From Paenibacillus sp. R14(2021) (lineage in GTDB: Bacteria; Bacillota; Bacilli; Paenibacillales; Paenibacillaceae): a DNA stretch of 64,000 nucleotides. Numbering within the stretch: the first letter of the stretch is position 1; every line of letters starts with the position of its first letter. The position numbers and the translations under genes were made by a program. Positions 36,459 to 43,985 of this stretch are shown in pieces. The DNA is taken from NCBI RefSeq assembly GCF_019431355.1, contig NZ_CP080269.1, positions 2,170,001 through 2,234,000 of the forward strand. The letters are read 5' to 3'. The notes under the pieces were generated by a model. It was not told the DNA's origin. It did no database searches and saw only the letters and a list, made by a program, of their open reading frames with translations.

Positions 36459-36545
36459 GTGAAACCAATATTGAAGGCGGATAAGAATTGGAAATTCAGG
36501 CGAACATAAACTCAAACATTGCGCGCAGCTGCCGTGCAAAGTGAC
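36459..36545 (+). pseudogene. 5' remnant of a peroxiredoxin copy-B-like gene
   Basis: After AAAGGAG, the DNA from about 36485 encodes ELEIQANINSNIARSCRAK, matching ELEAQAKINSSNPNAAATFEK of copy B. An in-frame stop precedes it and a TGA follows. Together with site G this is a degraded duplicate of the promoter and first codons of copy B. Confidence 0.65.
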
Positions 36546-36615
36546 TGAAATGTATAACTTTTGCTTTAAGCATGTTACCGAAACGTCTTTATAATTGAGA
36601 AGCCTAGGATACATT

Positions 36616-36644
36616 TTGACATCATTAGTCTTTTAAAGCATGAT
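36616..36644 (+). promoter_or_regulatory. sigma-A-like promoter of the Crp/Fnr gene
   Basis: A perfect TTGACA (36616-36621), 17 bp, then CATGAT (36639-36644). It would start transcription about 65 bp before the coding region, giving the regulator a source of expression independent of site G. Confidence 0.5.
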
Positions 36645-36718
36645 GAATGGACAAAGACTTCTATAAGATGGACATCATTTTCCCTAAAATGGAGGATTAT
36701 TAAATGGAGGAATACCAA

Positions 36719-37402
36719 ATGAATAAATTATGGTATTTATCTCAAATCAGCATTTTTGAAGAAATGACCAATGAAGAAATGAAGGAAATTGATTTACTAA
36801 ATACCATTCGCCATTTCAATTGGGTACCGAAAGACGCATTGGTTCAAACACCTGATACTATTCTCGAAGGTCTTTCTTTCGTCAAAAAAGGCAAGCTAAA
36901 AGTATATAAATTAAATGACAGTGGGAAACAGTTCACTCTAGGTATATTGACTCATGGGAACATGTTTGGAGAAATCAATTCCTTTTCTTTTGGCACTAAG
37001 GATGTTTACATTGAAGCCATAGAACCAACTCTGGTTTGCTCAATATCCGAAGCACAATTCGACCGGCTAATGATAAGCAGACCGAATCTGGCGTTGAAGT
37101 TTCTAAAAGCGGTCAGTGAACGGTTGAAGGAAAGAGAAGAACAGTTAGAACAAATTGCATTTAACGGTCTCCGCGAACGGGTGATTCATCTGTTGACGAT
37201 GCTTAGTTCAAAATTTGGTATCATCGTAGATGGTTATGCTTTAATCGATCTCCCTCTTACGCACCAAGAGATAGCCAACATGCTTGGTGTAACTCGGGAA
37301 GCCGTCAGTGGAGTCATGAGTGGGCTTGTGAAGGATGGAGTAATCAAAACGTCTCGTAAGTCTGTTCAGGTAGATGCCGCGATGCTAACCCGATCCGAAT
37401 AA
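36719..37402 (+). CDS. Crp/Fnr-family transcriptional regulator
   Basis: A 227-residue regulator. Residues about 15-125 form a cyclic-nucleotide-binding-like beta barrel (FVKKGKLKVYKLNDSGKQFT, ILTHGNMFGEINSF). A dimer helix is at about 125-150, and a winged helix-turn-helix at about 170-215 reads LPLTHQEIANMLGVTREAVS. The recognition helix keeps the Arg-Glu pair of CRP (TREAVSG) but has Gly where CRP has Arg185. Only one Cys is present, so an Fnr-type iron-sulphur cluster is unlikely. The usual Glu-x-x-x-Arg-Ser cAMP signature is not evident. Two ATGs, 36704 and 36719, each have GGAGG at 8 nt; I chose the second from the protein start MNKLWYLSQISIF. It is the obvious candidate to bind the TGTAA-N6-TTACA boxes nearby. 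Confidence 0.9.
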   Translation: MNKLWYLSQISIFEEMTNEEMKEIDLLNTIRHFNWVPKDALVQTPDTILEGLSFVKKGKLKVYKLNDSGKQFTLGILTHGNMFGEINSFSFGTKDVYIEAIEPTLVCSISEAQFDRLMISRPNLALKFLKAVSERLKEREEQLEQIAFNGLRERVIHLLTMLSSKFGIIVDGYALIDLPLTHQEIANMLGVTREAVSGVMSGLVKDGVIKTSRKSVQVDAAMLTRSE

Positions 37403-37411
37403 CCTTAACAA

Positions 37412-37443
37412 AGGGCGGCTGCAGACGCAGTCGCTCTTTTTAG
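37412..37443 (+). terminator. terminator of the Crp/Fnr gene
   Basis: An 11-bp stem AGGGCGGCTGC / GCAGTCGCTCT (two G-T pairs) with an AGAC loop, followed by TTTTT. Confidence 0.85.
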
Positions 37444-37855
37444 ATAAATAAAATTTCAATTAGACACGCCCCTATCGTTGTGAATCATTTCGATTTCAGC
37501 ATCCGTCTACGGGTATTCCGGACTGTGGGATGAATGGACCTCGGCCTTGGGTCCGATTGTGATTGAATAAGGGACGCCTTTAGGGGGCACCTTCATTTTA
37601 AATACAATTTTTTTGTTTCTATATGGTACCTCATTCGGTTTTATCAAAGGAAATTTTTGCGGGGCCGCTTTCAACATCAAATTTAGGCATATAAAAACCG
37701 GAAGTGAGCGCCTCCGGTCGTTTTTATATATGAAAGGCTATATGAGCCTGCAAGCGCATCACTTCAGACTTGCAATCGCCTACGCATTGAGCTGCACTTA
37801 ATCATGGTGATGAAGAGGAAATGAAATAGCTCAATCGATTTCTCGCGATATTAAT
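37444..37855. other. 412-bp region without a full gene
   Basis: About 21 plus-strand codons near 37500-37570 read SVYGYSGLWDEWTSALGPIV and so on to a stop. They faintly resemble the 'GLWDEWT' segment of SRAP/YedK proteins and may be a relic. A hairpin ACCGGA / TCCGGT with A5 and T5 flanks at 37692-37725 looks like a bidirectional terminator. A 23-codon ATG frame at about 37731-37801 is probably chance. Confidence 0.35.
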
Positions 37856-38194
37856 CTAAATAGACTCCCGGATATTCTTAGGAAGGCTTTTAACAACCAA
37901 ATTGTAAGAGTGGTCAATCATTTCAAAGATATCCGACTCTGGCAAAGAACCCTCGAGAATAATCGAATTCCAGTGATGTTTGTTCATATGATACCCCGGT
38001 CGAACGTCCTCATGCTGTTCTCTCAAGTTTTGTGAAATCACCGGATCGCATTTTAGGTTCAAGAACCCTTTTCCCTCATAAAAAAGAGCGAATATTTTAC
38101 CTTCAATTTTTATCGCGAGTGGATCGGATCCCAAGGGATAATCCTTTATCGCTCCTTTTTTGTTAAGACAGTATTCGATGAAATTATTTTTCAA
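37856..38194 (-). CDS. MmcQ/YjbR-family protein
   Basis: A 112-residue protein of the MmcQ/YjbR (double-wing DNA-binding-like) family. Characteristic stretches are LNKKGAIKDYPLGSDPLAIKI, FALFYEGKGFLNLKCDP, the PGYHMNKHHWNSIIL core, and MIDHSYNLVVKSLPKN. Members are small and of unknown function, sometimes proposed to bind nucleic acid. It stands alone; no TGTAA box precedes it. Confidence 0.9.
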   Translation of the reverse strand: MKNNFIEYCLNKKGAIKDYPLGSDPLAIKIEGKIFALFYEGKGFLNLKCDPVISQNLREQHEDVRPGYHMNKHHWNSIILEGSLPESDIFEMIDHSYNLVVKSLPKNIRESI

Positions 38195-38306
38195 ACCCGC
38201 TCATCTCCTTCGTTAATGACATCGTATAGTCCATGCCGCTAACCTAAACCGTGGGCAAGGATCTTCAGTTTTTATAAAAAGTGATTATTGAAGTTGGTCA
38301 CGGATT

Positions 38307-39227
38307 TTAAATTGTTTCCTTCAGGCCTAGCTGTTGAGCGACGGGAGATACCTTTTTTCGTTTTATTGCAATCAATAACATACCGGAAATCGTCATGACT
38401 CCCCCGAGCATCTGCGACATCTCCAAAGCATGTCCCAAGATAACCGAAATAATTGCTGTAAAGACAGGAATCAGATTCATCGTTATGCCGGCCTTGCTCG
38501 CACCTAGCTTCTTAACACCTTGATTCCAAAATATAAACGAACCGACTGACGGGAACACCCCCATGTATATAACTCCTACGATCCCCAAAGAAGTGATTTT
38601 GTCGGAGTGAATCGGATGGAAAAATAAAAAAGGAATCATTAGAATAGCACCGACCAGCGCAATCATCGCAACCAATGTCACAGGCGGAATACCTTTTGCT
38701 TTTTTTAGAAGCAATGAATAAGCAGCCCAACATAAGACAGCGAATAGCATGATTGCATCGCCCTCGTTATACGGAGTGTGAAACAACTGCAGCAGGTTAC
38801 CTCTCGTTAACACAATCATAACACCAATAAACGAGATGATTAATCCAATGAACTGGAAGGCACTTACTTTTTCTCTCAGGAAAATCAACGAAAAGAGCAT
38901 AATCAAACCAGGTGCAAGGGTAGTAAATAAAGCACTATTCGTCGCAGATGTGAACTGCAATGAAGCATAAGAGAGATAGGTGTAGAGCACAATGGATAAA
39001 GCAGCTAGCAGAATGATCAACACCCAGTTATTCCTCCAGATTTGATACCATGAAGGCTTCTCAATAAATTGGGCAATGGGAATAAGAAGAATTAGTCCAA
39101 CAACCCACCTTAGAAAAACTGTCCATTCAGCAGGAAATTCATCTACAATCAATTTTCCAAAAATGATATTACCGGCCCAAAACAGATTAGCCCCGATCAG
39201 AAATGTCCAAGCCTTATAATTCACCAT
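38307..39227 (-). CDS. EamA/DMT-family exporter
   Basis: A 306-residue transporter with two EamA repeats of five membrane helices each, for example GANLFWAGNIIFGKLIVDEF at the start and FWNQGVKKLGASKAGITMNL in the second half. The family exports amino acids, nucleosides or drugs. The ATG at 39227 has AAGGTG upstream; a GTG 15 bp earlier is less likely. Its promoter contains the longest operator of the series (site H), so it is probably co-regulated with the nitroreductases. Confidence 0.9.
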   Translation of the reverse strand: MVNYKAWTFLIGANLFWAGNIIFGKLIVDEFPAEWTVFLRWVVGLILLIPIAQFIEKPSWYQIWRNNWVLIILLAALSIVLYTYLSYASLQFTSATNSALFTTLAPGLIMLFSLIFLREKVSAFQFIGLIISFIGVMIVLTRGNLLQLFHTPYNEGDAIMLFAVLCWAAYSLLLKKAKGIPPVTLVAMIALVGAILMIPFLFFHPIHSDKITSLGIVGVIYMGVFPSVGSFIFWNQGVKKLGASKAGITMNLIPVFTAIISVILGHALEMSQMLGGVMTISGMLLIAIKRKKVSPVAQQLGLKETI

Positions 39228-39316
39228 ATTTTTCACCTTCACTTTTTTTTGTTTTGCAGATTAACTTTGTACTATTTACTTCGAACTATAAGTGAACCGG
39301 ATAAATTTATAAATTA

Positions 39317-39362
39317 AATATACCCATAACTAAAAAAAAGGTATGTAAAGTAAATTACATAC
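39317..39362 (-). promoter_or_regulatory. promoter with Crp/Fnr-type operator (site H) of the EamA exporter
   Basis: Arms GTATGTAA and TTACATAC around a 6-bp spacer at 39341-39362 form a 22-bp perfect inverted repeat. The -10 candidate TATATT lies on the minus strand at 39322-39317, 29.5 bp from the centre. It shares about 26 bp with site B. Confidence 0.73.
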
Positions 39363-39570
39363 TTGAATCGTAGATGTATTTTGTAAAATGTTGTATAAGT
39401 ACAATAAACTTCTTTGCTCAACTATCAACATTAGGATTTAACATACCGACACCCTATGGCGCGGCTTGCTTCTTCTGGTCTGTTTGCTCTCCGGGAAGTG
39501 GCAAGGAAAGCTGATGCTTAGCCTTTCCTCCGTTTCATGCGCTCAGCCGCTCTCCATGATGCTTTAATAT

Positions 39571-39620
39571 AAAAAAGAGGCACAGCCTCCTCAATATTCT
39601 GAGGGCTGTGCCTTTGTTTG
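39571..39620. terminator. bidirectional terminator
   Basis: AGGCACAGCC and GGCTGTGCCT arms with a 15-16-base loop. TTTTTT follows on the minus strand and TTTGTTT on plus. It would have ended the decayed minus-strand gene at 39681. Confidence 0.8.
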
Positions 39621-39680
39621 ATCAAACAGGTTTTTTCAGTGGCTCGCGATGAAGCTGTCTCCTTTTGAACACAATTCGAG

Positions 39681-39935
39681 TTACTGCTGCTGCTGGATGA
39701 GGAAAGCGGTGTCCCGGTAGATCCGGGCCGCAATGTCGGTTGTGCTGGTCGTCTTCGTCATCCACAGCCGGACAGACCTTGCTTCCGGCAGGTCGGTCGT
39801 ATGCTCGGTCAGCCCCTTCTTATTTGCGCGAAAAGTCAATGACGTCCCTCCAGTTCACTTTAACGTCGCTGAGCTGGATTTTACGTATTCATGCTGACCG
39901 CTTCGCCGCCAAGCTCAGCATGCGAGATCGCAAAA
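39681..39935 (-). pseudogene. decayed C-terminal gene fragment of unknown family
   Basis: Minus-strand frames read SHAELGGEAVSMNT, then after a frame change KIQLSDVKVNWRDVIDFSRK and a stop, then KGLTEHTTDLPEARSVRLWM and a further 27 codons ending in IQQQQ and TAA. The pieces align as one former reading frame with a frameshift and a nonsense codon. I do not recognise the family. Confidence 0.5.
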
Positions 39936-39948
39936 TCAGTTATCGCAT

Positions 39949-39968
39949 CCCCTGACCTCGTCGCTGCC
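39949..39968. repeat. 20-bp copy of tRNA-Ala sequence
   Basis: CCCCTGACCTCGTCGCTGCC is identical to bases 41648-41667 within the tRNA-Ala gene (variable region through anticodon arm), with further partial similarity to the D-arm side. It lies 1.7 kb away in the same orientation. Confidence 0.6.
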
Positions 39969-39992
39969 GATGATGCGCTCCCGCCGTGACCT

Positions 39993-41440
39993 TTAATCTA
40001 TCTTTCCAAGCTTTTGCAAGGTTCGGATGAACACGGTCGAAGCTTGCACGCGTGTAGTTGTGCCTTTCGGACTAAACTTATCAACATTGATGCCTGTCAT
40101 GATTTGAAGTTTGACCATCGTGCGAATGGCTTCTAGGTAAGCCGGATCAATGCTGGCTACATCCTTATAACCATCCAAACTAACAAGCTCTTTCGTCATC
40201 GGCAGCTTTTCAAGCGTAACAACGGCCGCCAGCATGCTCGCCATTTCCTCGCGTGTCAGCGGTTGGTTAGGCTTGAAGGTGTTTCCCTTCAGCAAACTGA
40301 GCAGACCAAGCTCCTTCCTTATTGCCACTTCACCAAAGTACCATGCGCCTTGCTTCACATCTTCGTAAGGTGCTGCACTGCCGGTAACAGCAGTTCCGCG
40401 TGCAAGAGTTCGAACGAGCATTACCGTAAACTCGGCTCTAGTTACGGATTTGTCAGGTGCATATTGCCCATGGCCAATACCGTTAACTAGACTTTTTGCC
40501 GCAGCGAGATGACGAACTGCTTACCCCAATGGCCTTGTACATCGTCAAAGCTTACCGAATTTTCTGCCACCGCGTACACGCTGTTGGAATATGAGCTAAT
40601 CATTACATACCACACACCGTCAATCTGTACCGTTTTGGCAGCAACAAACTCAAAATTCTTCGTCGTTTCGTTAAAGCGGAACGCGCCCCATTGCTCCGGA
40701 AGGTTGGTCATGTTCTTCGGCATTGGAATTACTCCAGCCAGCGCCTTAGTGAACTTATCTGCTGTTCCGATCATTTGCCCTGTCTTCGTGTTTACAATCT
40801 CTATGCTGAAATCCACGATCGCGCCCAGCACTTTACCTCTTGGCAAGCCATTGGCAAATGCCACCTGAATATTCTTATCATCGGACTTGTCGGTTAGTGT
40901 AACCTTGAAGCTGATATCATCGGCTTTCAGGTTCTTACCCTCTAAGCTGGTTAAAATGCTAGCCGGTATGCTGACGCACGCCACTCCGTTCTTAGGCAAA
41001 ACTTCAAGCATGACGGATGCCTTTGTGGTGTCGATTTTATCCGGGTCCAGTGATACGCCGTTCTGATCGATGACAGGTATGGTAAGGTTACTTGACCACT
41101 CGTATCAGTTACTCCACCGTTCGCTGCCGTAATGGTCGAGTTTCCGCTGTCCTGTGAGAGGGTTACCGCATGTCCTGGGATCGGGTTATTATTCGCTTCC
41201 TTGATCGTCACCGTCAACGTGCTTGCTGCGCCATTCGCTGTGACACTGACTGGCGAAGTGTCAGCGTCGATTGTCCTGCACTCGCCGCACCGGGAGTAAA
41301 CGTAACTTGCGCAATCTGGGTTACCGTCACGTTGTCTGTCGTGTCAACAGCCGTATAGGTAACGTTTTCCGCGTTCGCATTGGTTGGCATGTTTAGCGTT
41401 GTGTTTGGTGAGCCTAGGAGGGGATGTATAGATCTCAATT
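39993..41440 (-). pseudogene. frameshifted S-layer-anchored Ig-like (Big_1/invasin-type) surface protein
   Basis: Several minus-strand frames add up to one former protein. Ig-like repeats come first (YTAVDTTDNVTVTQIAQVTF; TVTIKEANNNPIPGHAVTLS), then a beta-rich region (ISFKVTLTDKSDDKNIQVAF), then SLH domains (SVSFDDVQGHWGKQFV; YAPDKSVTRAEFTVMLVRTL; KFSPKGTTTRVQASTVFIRT). Frame changes occur near 41215, 41080 and 40517, and no start remains at the 41.44-kb end. An intact version would be a secreted adhesin or structural protein held to the wall by SLH domains. Confidence 0.8.
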
Positions 41441-41567
41441 GTATGTTGAAGCTGCTAACTCGACCGAGGATTTTTTAAAGCGGAGACTCAGACGCTCTGC
41501 TCCTTCGGCACCCGCTCCATCCGCGCGGACTGAACCCCAGGGTTCTCCCTCTTGGGGGCTTCCACCA

Positions 41568-41602
41568 AAAAAATAAAAAACGCAACCCTGCTCGGTTGCG
41601 TT
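41568..41602 (-). terminator. terminator of the tRNA-Ala gene
   Basis: On the minus strand AACGCAACC-GAGCAG-GGTTGCGTT is a 9-bp stem followed by TTTTTATTTTTTT. Confidence 0.9.
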
Positions 41603-41624
41603 GGATGTGTTGGATGTGTTGTTA

Positions 41625-41700
41625 TGGTGGAGAATAGGGGGCTCGAACCCCTGACCTCGTCGCTGCCAGCGACGCGCTCTCCCAGCTGAGCTAATTCCCC
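41625..41700 (-). tRNA. tRNA-Ala (GGC anticodon)
   Basis: A 76-nt cloverleaf with encoded CCA. The acceptor stem GGGGAAT pairs with ATTCTCC and contains the G3-U70 pair that identifies alanine tRNAs. The D-arm reads AGCTCAGCTGGGAGAGC. The anticodon loop CTGGCAG gives anticodon GGC. The T-arm is AGGGG-TTCGAGC-CCCCT, the discriminator is A73, and CCA follows. Confidence 0.97.
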
Positions 41701-41832
41701 ATACTAAATCAATTGCTGGTTTTATTCAGTTACTACGGTGACGACAAATAAGATTATAACACGGACATCACATGTAATACAAGCCTATTCTTAGCTTATT
41801 TTTCTAATAGTACCCTAACCAGCATTGAAAAT

Positions 41833-41858
41833 AAAAAAACGGCATTTCAGCCGTTTTT
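41833..41858 (-). terminator. terminator of nrdR
   Basis: AAAAACGGC-TGAAAT-GCCGTTTTTTT on the minus strand, just beyond the nrdR stop. Confidence 0.9.
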
Positions 41859-41863
41859 CGGGT

Positions 41864-42322
41864 TTAATTATCCTTGGACAGCATGCTGTTCAGCTCTTTC
41901 ATGAACATGTCAATATCCTTGAACTGCCGGTATACCGAAGCGAAGCGGACATAAGCCACTTCATCGACGGGATACAGCTGCGACATGACCAATTCACCGA
42001 TTTCTCGGCTCTCGACCTCGGCCTGGGCCGTTGTCCGCAGCTCTTTCTCCGCTTCGGATACGATAATCTCTAGCTGATCCACCGATACGGGACGCTTCTC
42101 GCAAGCCCGGATGAGACCGCGCAAAATTTTGTCGCGGCTGAACTCCTCCCGGCTGCCGTCTTTCTTAATGACGATTAGCGGCGTTTCCTCCACCATTTCG
42201 AAAGTGGTGAACCGCCGTGTGCATTTCTCGCATTCACGGCGGCGGCGTATCGATTTATTTTCGTTAGCGGGTCTGGAATCGAGCACTTTCGTCCCAGCAT
42301 AGTCGCAATACGGACATTTCAT
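41864..42322 (-). CDS. nrdR: transcriptional repressor NrdR
   Basis: A 152-residue repressor of ribonucleotide reductase genes. A zinc ribbon at residues 1-37 has CPYC and CEKC pairs ([35 protein letters not shown]). An ATP-cone at about 48-138 senses (d)ATP ([20 protein letters not shown]). Length and motifs are those of the family. The gene sits near coaE/mutM/polA as in B. subtilis, although here the SASP gene intervenes. Confidence 0.97.
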   Translation of the reverse strand: MKCPYCDYAGTKVLDSRPANENKSIRRRRECEKCTRRFTTFEMVEETPLIVIKKDGSREEFSRDKILRGLIRACEKRPVSVDQLEIIVSEAEKELRTTAQAEVESREIGELVMSQLYPVDEVAYVRFASVYRQFKDIDMFMKELNSMLSKDN

Positions 42323-42395
42323 CGGTTTATAGTCCTCCGTCTAATTACTTTGTGAACGCGCTGTTCTCCAAATCCCCTGATTCCCATTCGTTACC

Positions 42396-42424
42396 TGTAA
42401 TGAAAAAAGAAATACCGCAAATAA
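42396..42424 (+). promoter_or_regulatory. possible forespore (sigma-G-like) promoter of the SASP gene
   Basis: TGTAAT at 42396 and CAAATAA at 42418 with a 16-bp gap are a weak match to the sigma-G pattern. The assignment leans mainly on the SASP gene that follows. Confidence 0.3.
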
Positions 42425-42457
42425 TACAGTTACCAACCGCAAGGAGGTGAACGACAA

Positions 42458-42670
42458 ATGGCGAACAATAGTGGAAGCAATCAACTTGTAGTCCCACAAG
42501 CTAGCGCTGCATTAGACCAAATGAAATACGAGGTCGCTCAAGAGCTTGGTATTTCCCTTCCGCAAGATGGATACTATGGCAACATCTCTACAAAAGATGC
42601 CGGTTCCATCGGGGGCAGTATCACTCGTAAATTGGTCCAAATCGCAGAGCAATCTCTCGCAGGTCGTTAA
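42458..42670 (+). CDS. alpha/beta-type small acid-soluble spore protein
   Basis: A 70-residue SASP that coats and protects DNA in the dormant spore. It has the germination-protease site in MKYEVAQELGISL and the conserved C-terminal DNA-binding half (GNISTKDAGSIGGSITRKLV). GCAAGGAGG precedes the start. It is monocistronic with its own terminator. Expected expression is in the forespore under sigma-G, which I infer from the family. Confidence 0.96.
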   Translation: MANNSGSNQLVVPQASAALDQMKYEVAQELGISLPQDGYYGNISTKDAGSIGGSITRKLVQIAEQSLAGR

Positions 42671-42689
42671 TTTTTAGGGCTTCATCAAG

Positions 42690-42731
42690 CTTTGGCTGGC
42701 TGCCTACAAGCAGTCGGCCAAAGTTTTTTTT
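42690..42731 (+). terminator. terminator of the SASP gene
   Basis: CTTTGGCTGGCTGC pairs with GCAGTCGGCCAAAG around CTACAA, followed by eight T residues. Confidence 0.92.
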
Positions 42732-43322
42732 CTATGCATGCGCCAGGTCCGGATATAAGGCCTTGTACTTATTATAATAATAAATAACCCGCTGTATATA
42801 GTGCCTTGTTTCGCCATAAGGCACCTGATCCACCGTATCCGGTTTCCCGTCCCACGTGCCGTCGGACAACCAGCGCTTCACGGTGCCCGGCCCCGCGTTA
42901 TAAGCCGCGATGACCTTGTACATATTTCCGCCGAACTGATCGTTCAGCGCCTTCAAATACCAGGACCCGATCTCAATGCTGACATCCGGCCTTTGCGAAA
43001 TCGCCTCGGTCGTGATGTTCGTGAAGCCGCCCTTCTGAATGATCCAATTAGCGGTATCCGGCATCAGCTGCATGACCCCAACCGCGCCTTTCTTCGATAC
43101 GGCGCCGGGCTTGAAATTTGTTTCTACGCGTATAATGGCTGCAACCAGATGGGCGTCGAGCTGATAATTTTCTGCGCTGATGGCAATATCCTCACTGAAT
43201 TGCAGCGGGTACAGCCAGCGGCTCATCCACTCCGACCTTACGAACAGCAAGACGAGAAAGGCCAGAATGAGGATAAGAAAAACACGCTTGCGCGCTCGCC
43301 GCTTCTTCTTGCTCTTCTTCAT
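42732..43322 (-). CDS. membrane-anchored lytic transglycosylase (SLT domain)
   Basis: A 196-residue enzyme that cleaves peptidoglycan glycan strands to 1,6-anhydro ends. A basic N-terminus (KKSKKKRRARKR) precedes one membrane helix (VFLILILAFLVLLFV). The SLT domain has the catalytic Glu in LVAAIIRVETNFKPGAVS, then KGAVGVMQLMPDTANWI and VIAAYNAGPGTVKRWL. The ATG overlaps the coaE stop as ATGA, so it is the last gene of polA-mutM-ytaF-coaE-slt and translationally coupled. Confidence 0.93.
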   Translation of the reverse strand: MKKSKKKRRARKRVFLILILAFLVLLFVRSEWMSRWLYPLQFSEDIAISAENYQLDAHLVAAIIRVETNFKPGAVSKKGAVGVMQLMPDTANWIIQKGGFTNITTEAISQRPDVSIEIGSWYLKALNDQFGGNMYKVIAAYNAGPGTVKRWLSDGTWDGKPDTVDQVPYGETRHYIQRVIYYYNKYKALYPDLAHA

Positions 43323-43915
43323 GGCAATCCCTGCTCCTGCCAAAACCGGTCAACCTGCTGGCTCGTCTCCTCCAGCGTGCCGCTGTTATCAATCACGTAA
43401 TCCGCGCGGCTTCGTTTCTCTTCGATATCCATCTGCAAGCGGATTCGCTGCTCCGCCTGCTCCTCCGTCAGCGCGTTGCGCGTCATCAGCCGTTCGATCT
43501 GAACAGCTCGCGGCGCATATACAACCATGACAGCCTCATAGGCTTGGTCTTGTCCCGCTTCATACAGCAAGGGAATATCCGCAACGATCAGCTGCGCTCG
43601 ATCTTCCGCTTCATAGGCAAGAATCTGGGCCCACATATGGCTGCGAATCGCGGGATGCAGAATCGATTCCAATGTCGTCAGCCGTTCGCGGTTGCCGAAC
43701 ACCAGCTTGCCGACCTCCGCCCGATTCATCGTCCCGTCCTCATTTAATACGGCTTGTCCAAACTCGGCGACAATCGCCGCCAGCGCAGGCTGGCCGGGAA
43801 GCACGACTTCCCGGGCTGCCTGGTCGGCATCGACAAGCTTGGCGCCGCGCGATACAAGCATGGCAGATACAGTGCTCTTGCCGCAAGCGATCCCGCCGGT
43901 CAATCCCAGTTTCAC
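43319..43915 (-). CDS. coaE: dephospho-CoA kinase
   Basis: A 198-residue kinase for the last step of coenzyme A synthesis. The P-loop is LGLTGGIACGKSTV; the substrate and lid regions show DADQAAREVV, DIPLLYEAGQD and RLMTRNALTEEQAEQRI. Length is normal for the family. It follows ytaF by 70 bp and overlaps the transglycosylase gene by 4 bp. The mutM-ytaF-coaE order matches the B. subtilis arrangement. Confidence 0.96.
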   Translation of the reverse strand: MKLGLTGGIACGKSTVSAMLVSRGAKLVDADQAAREVVLPGQPALAAIVAEFGQAVLNEDGTMNRAEVGKLVFGNRERLTTLESILHPAIRSHMWAQILAYEAEDRAQLIVADIPLLYEAGQDQAYEAVMVVYAPRAVQIERLMTRNALTEEQAEQRIRLQMDIEEKRSRADYVIDNSGTLEETSQQVDRFWQEQGLP

Positions 43916-43985
43916 AAGCTTTCACCTCAATAGTAACAAGCATTCATGGTAAGCATTTCCGAACAGCCCGCATCCAATACGCGCG

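Noticed and set aside
37613..37801. 62-codon frame with ATG MKGYMSLQAHH part
   Set aside because: It runs through a hairpin with A and T flanks and has no ribosome site or family signature.
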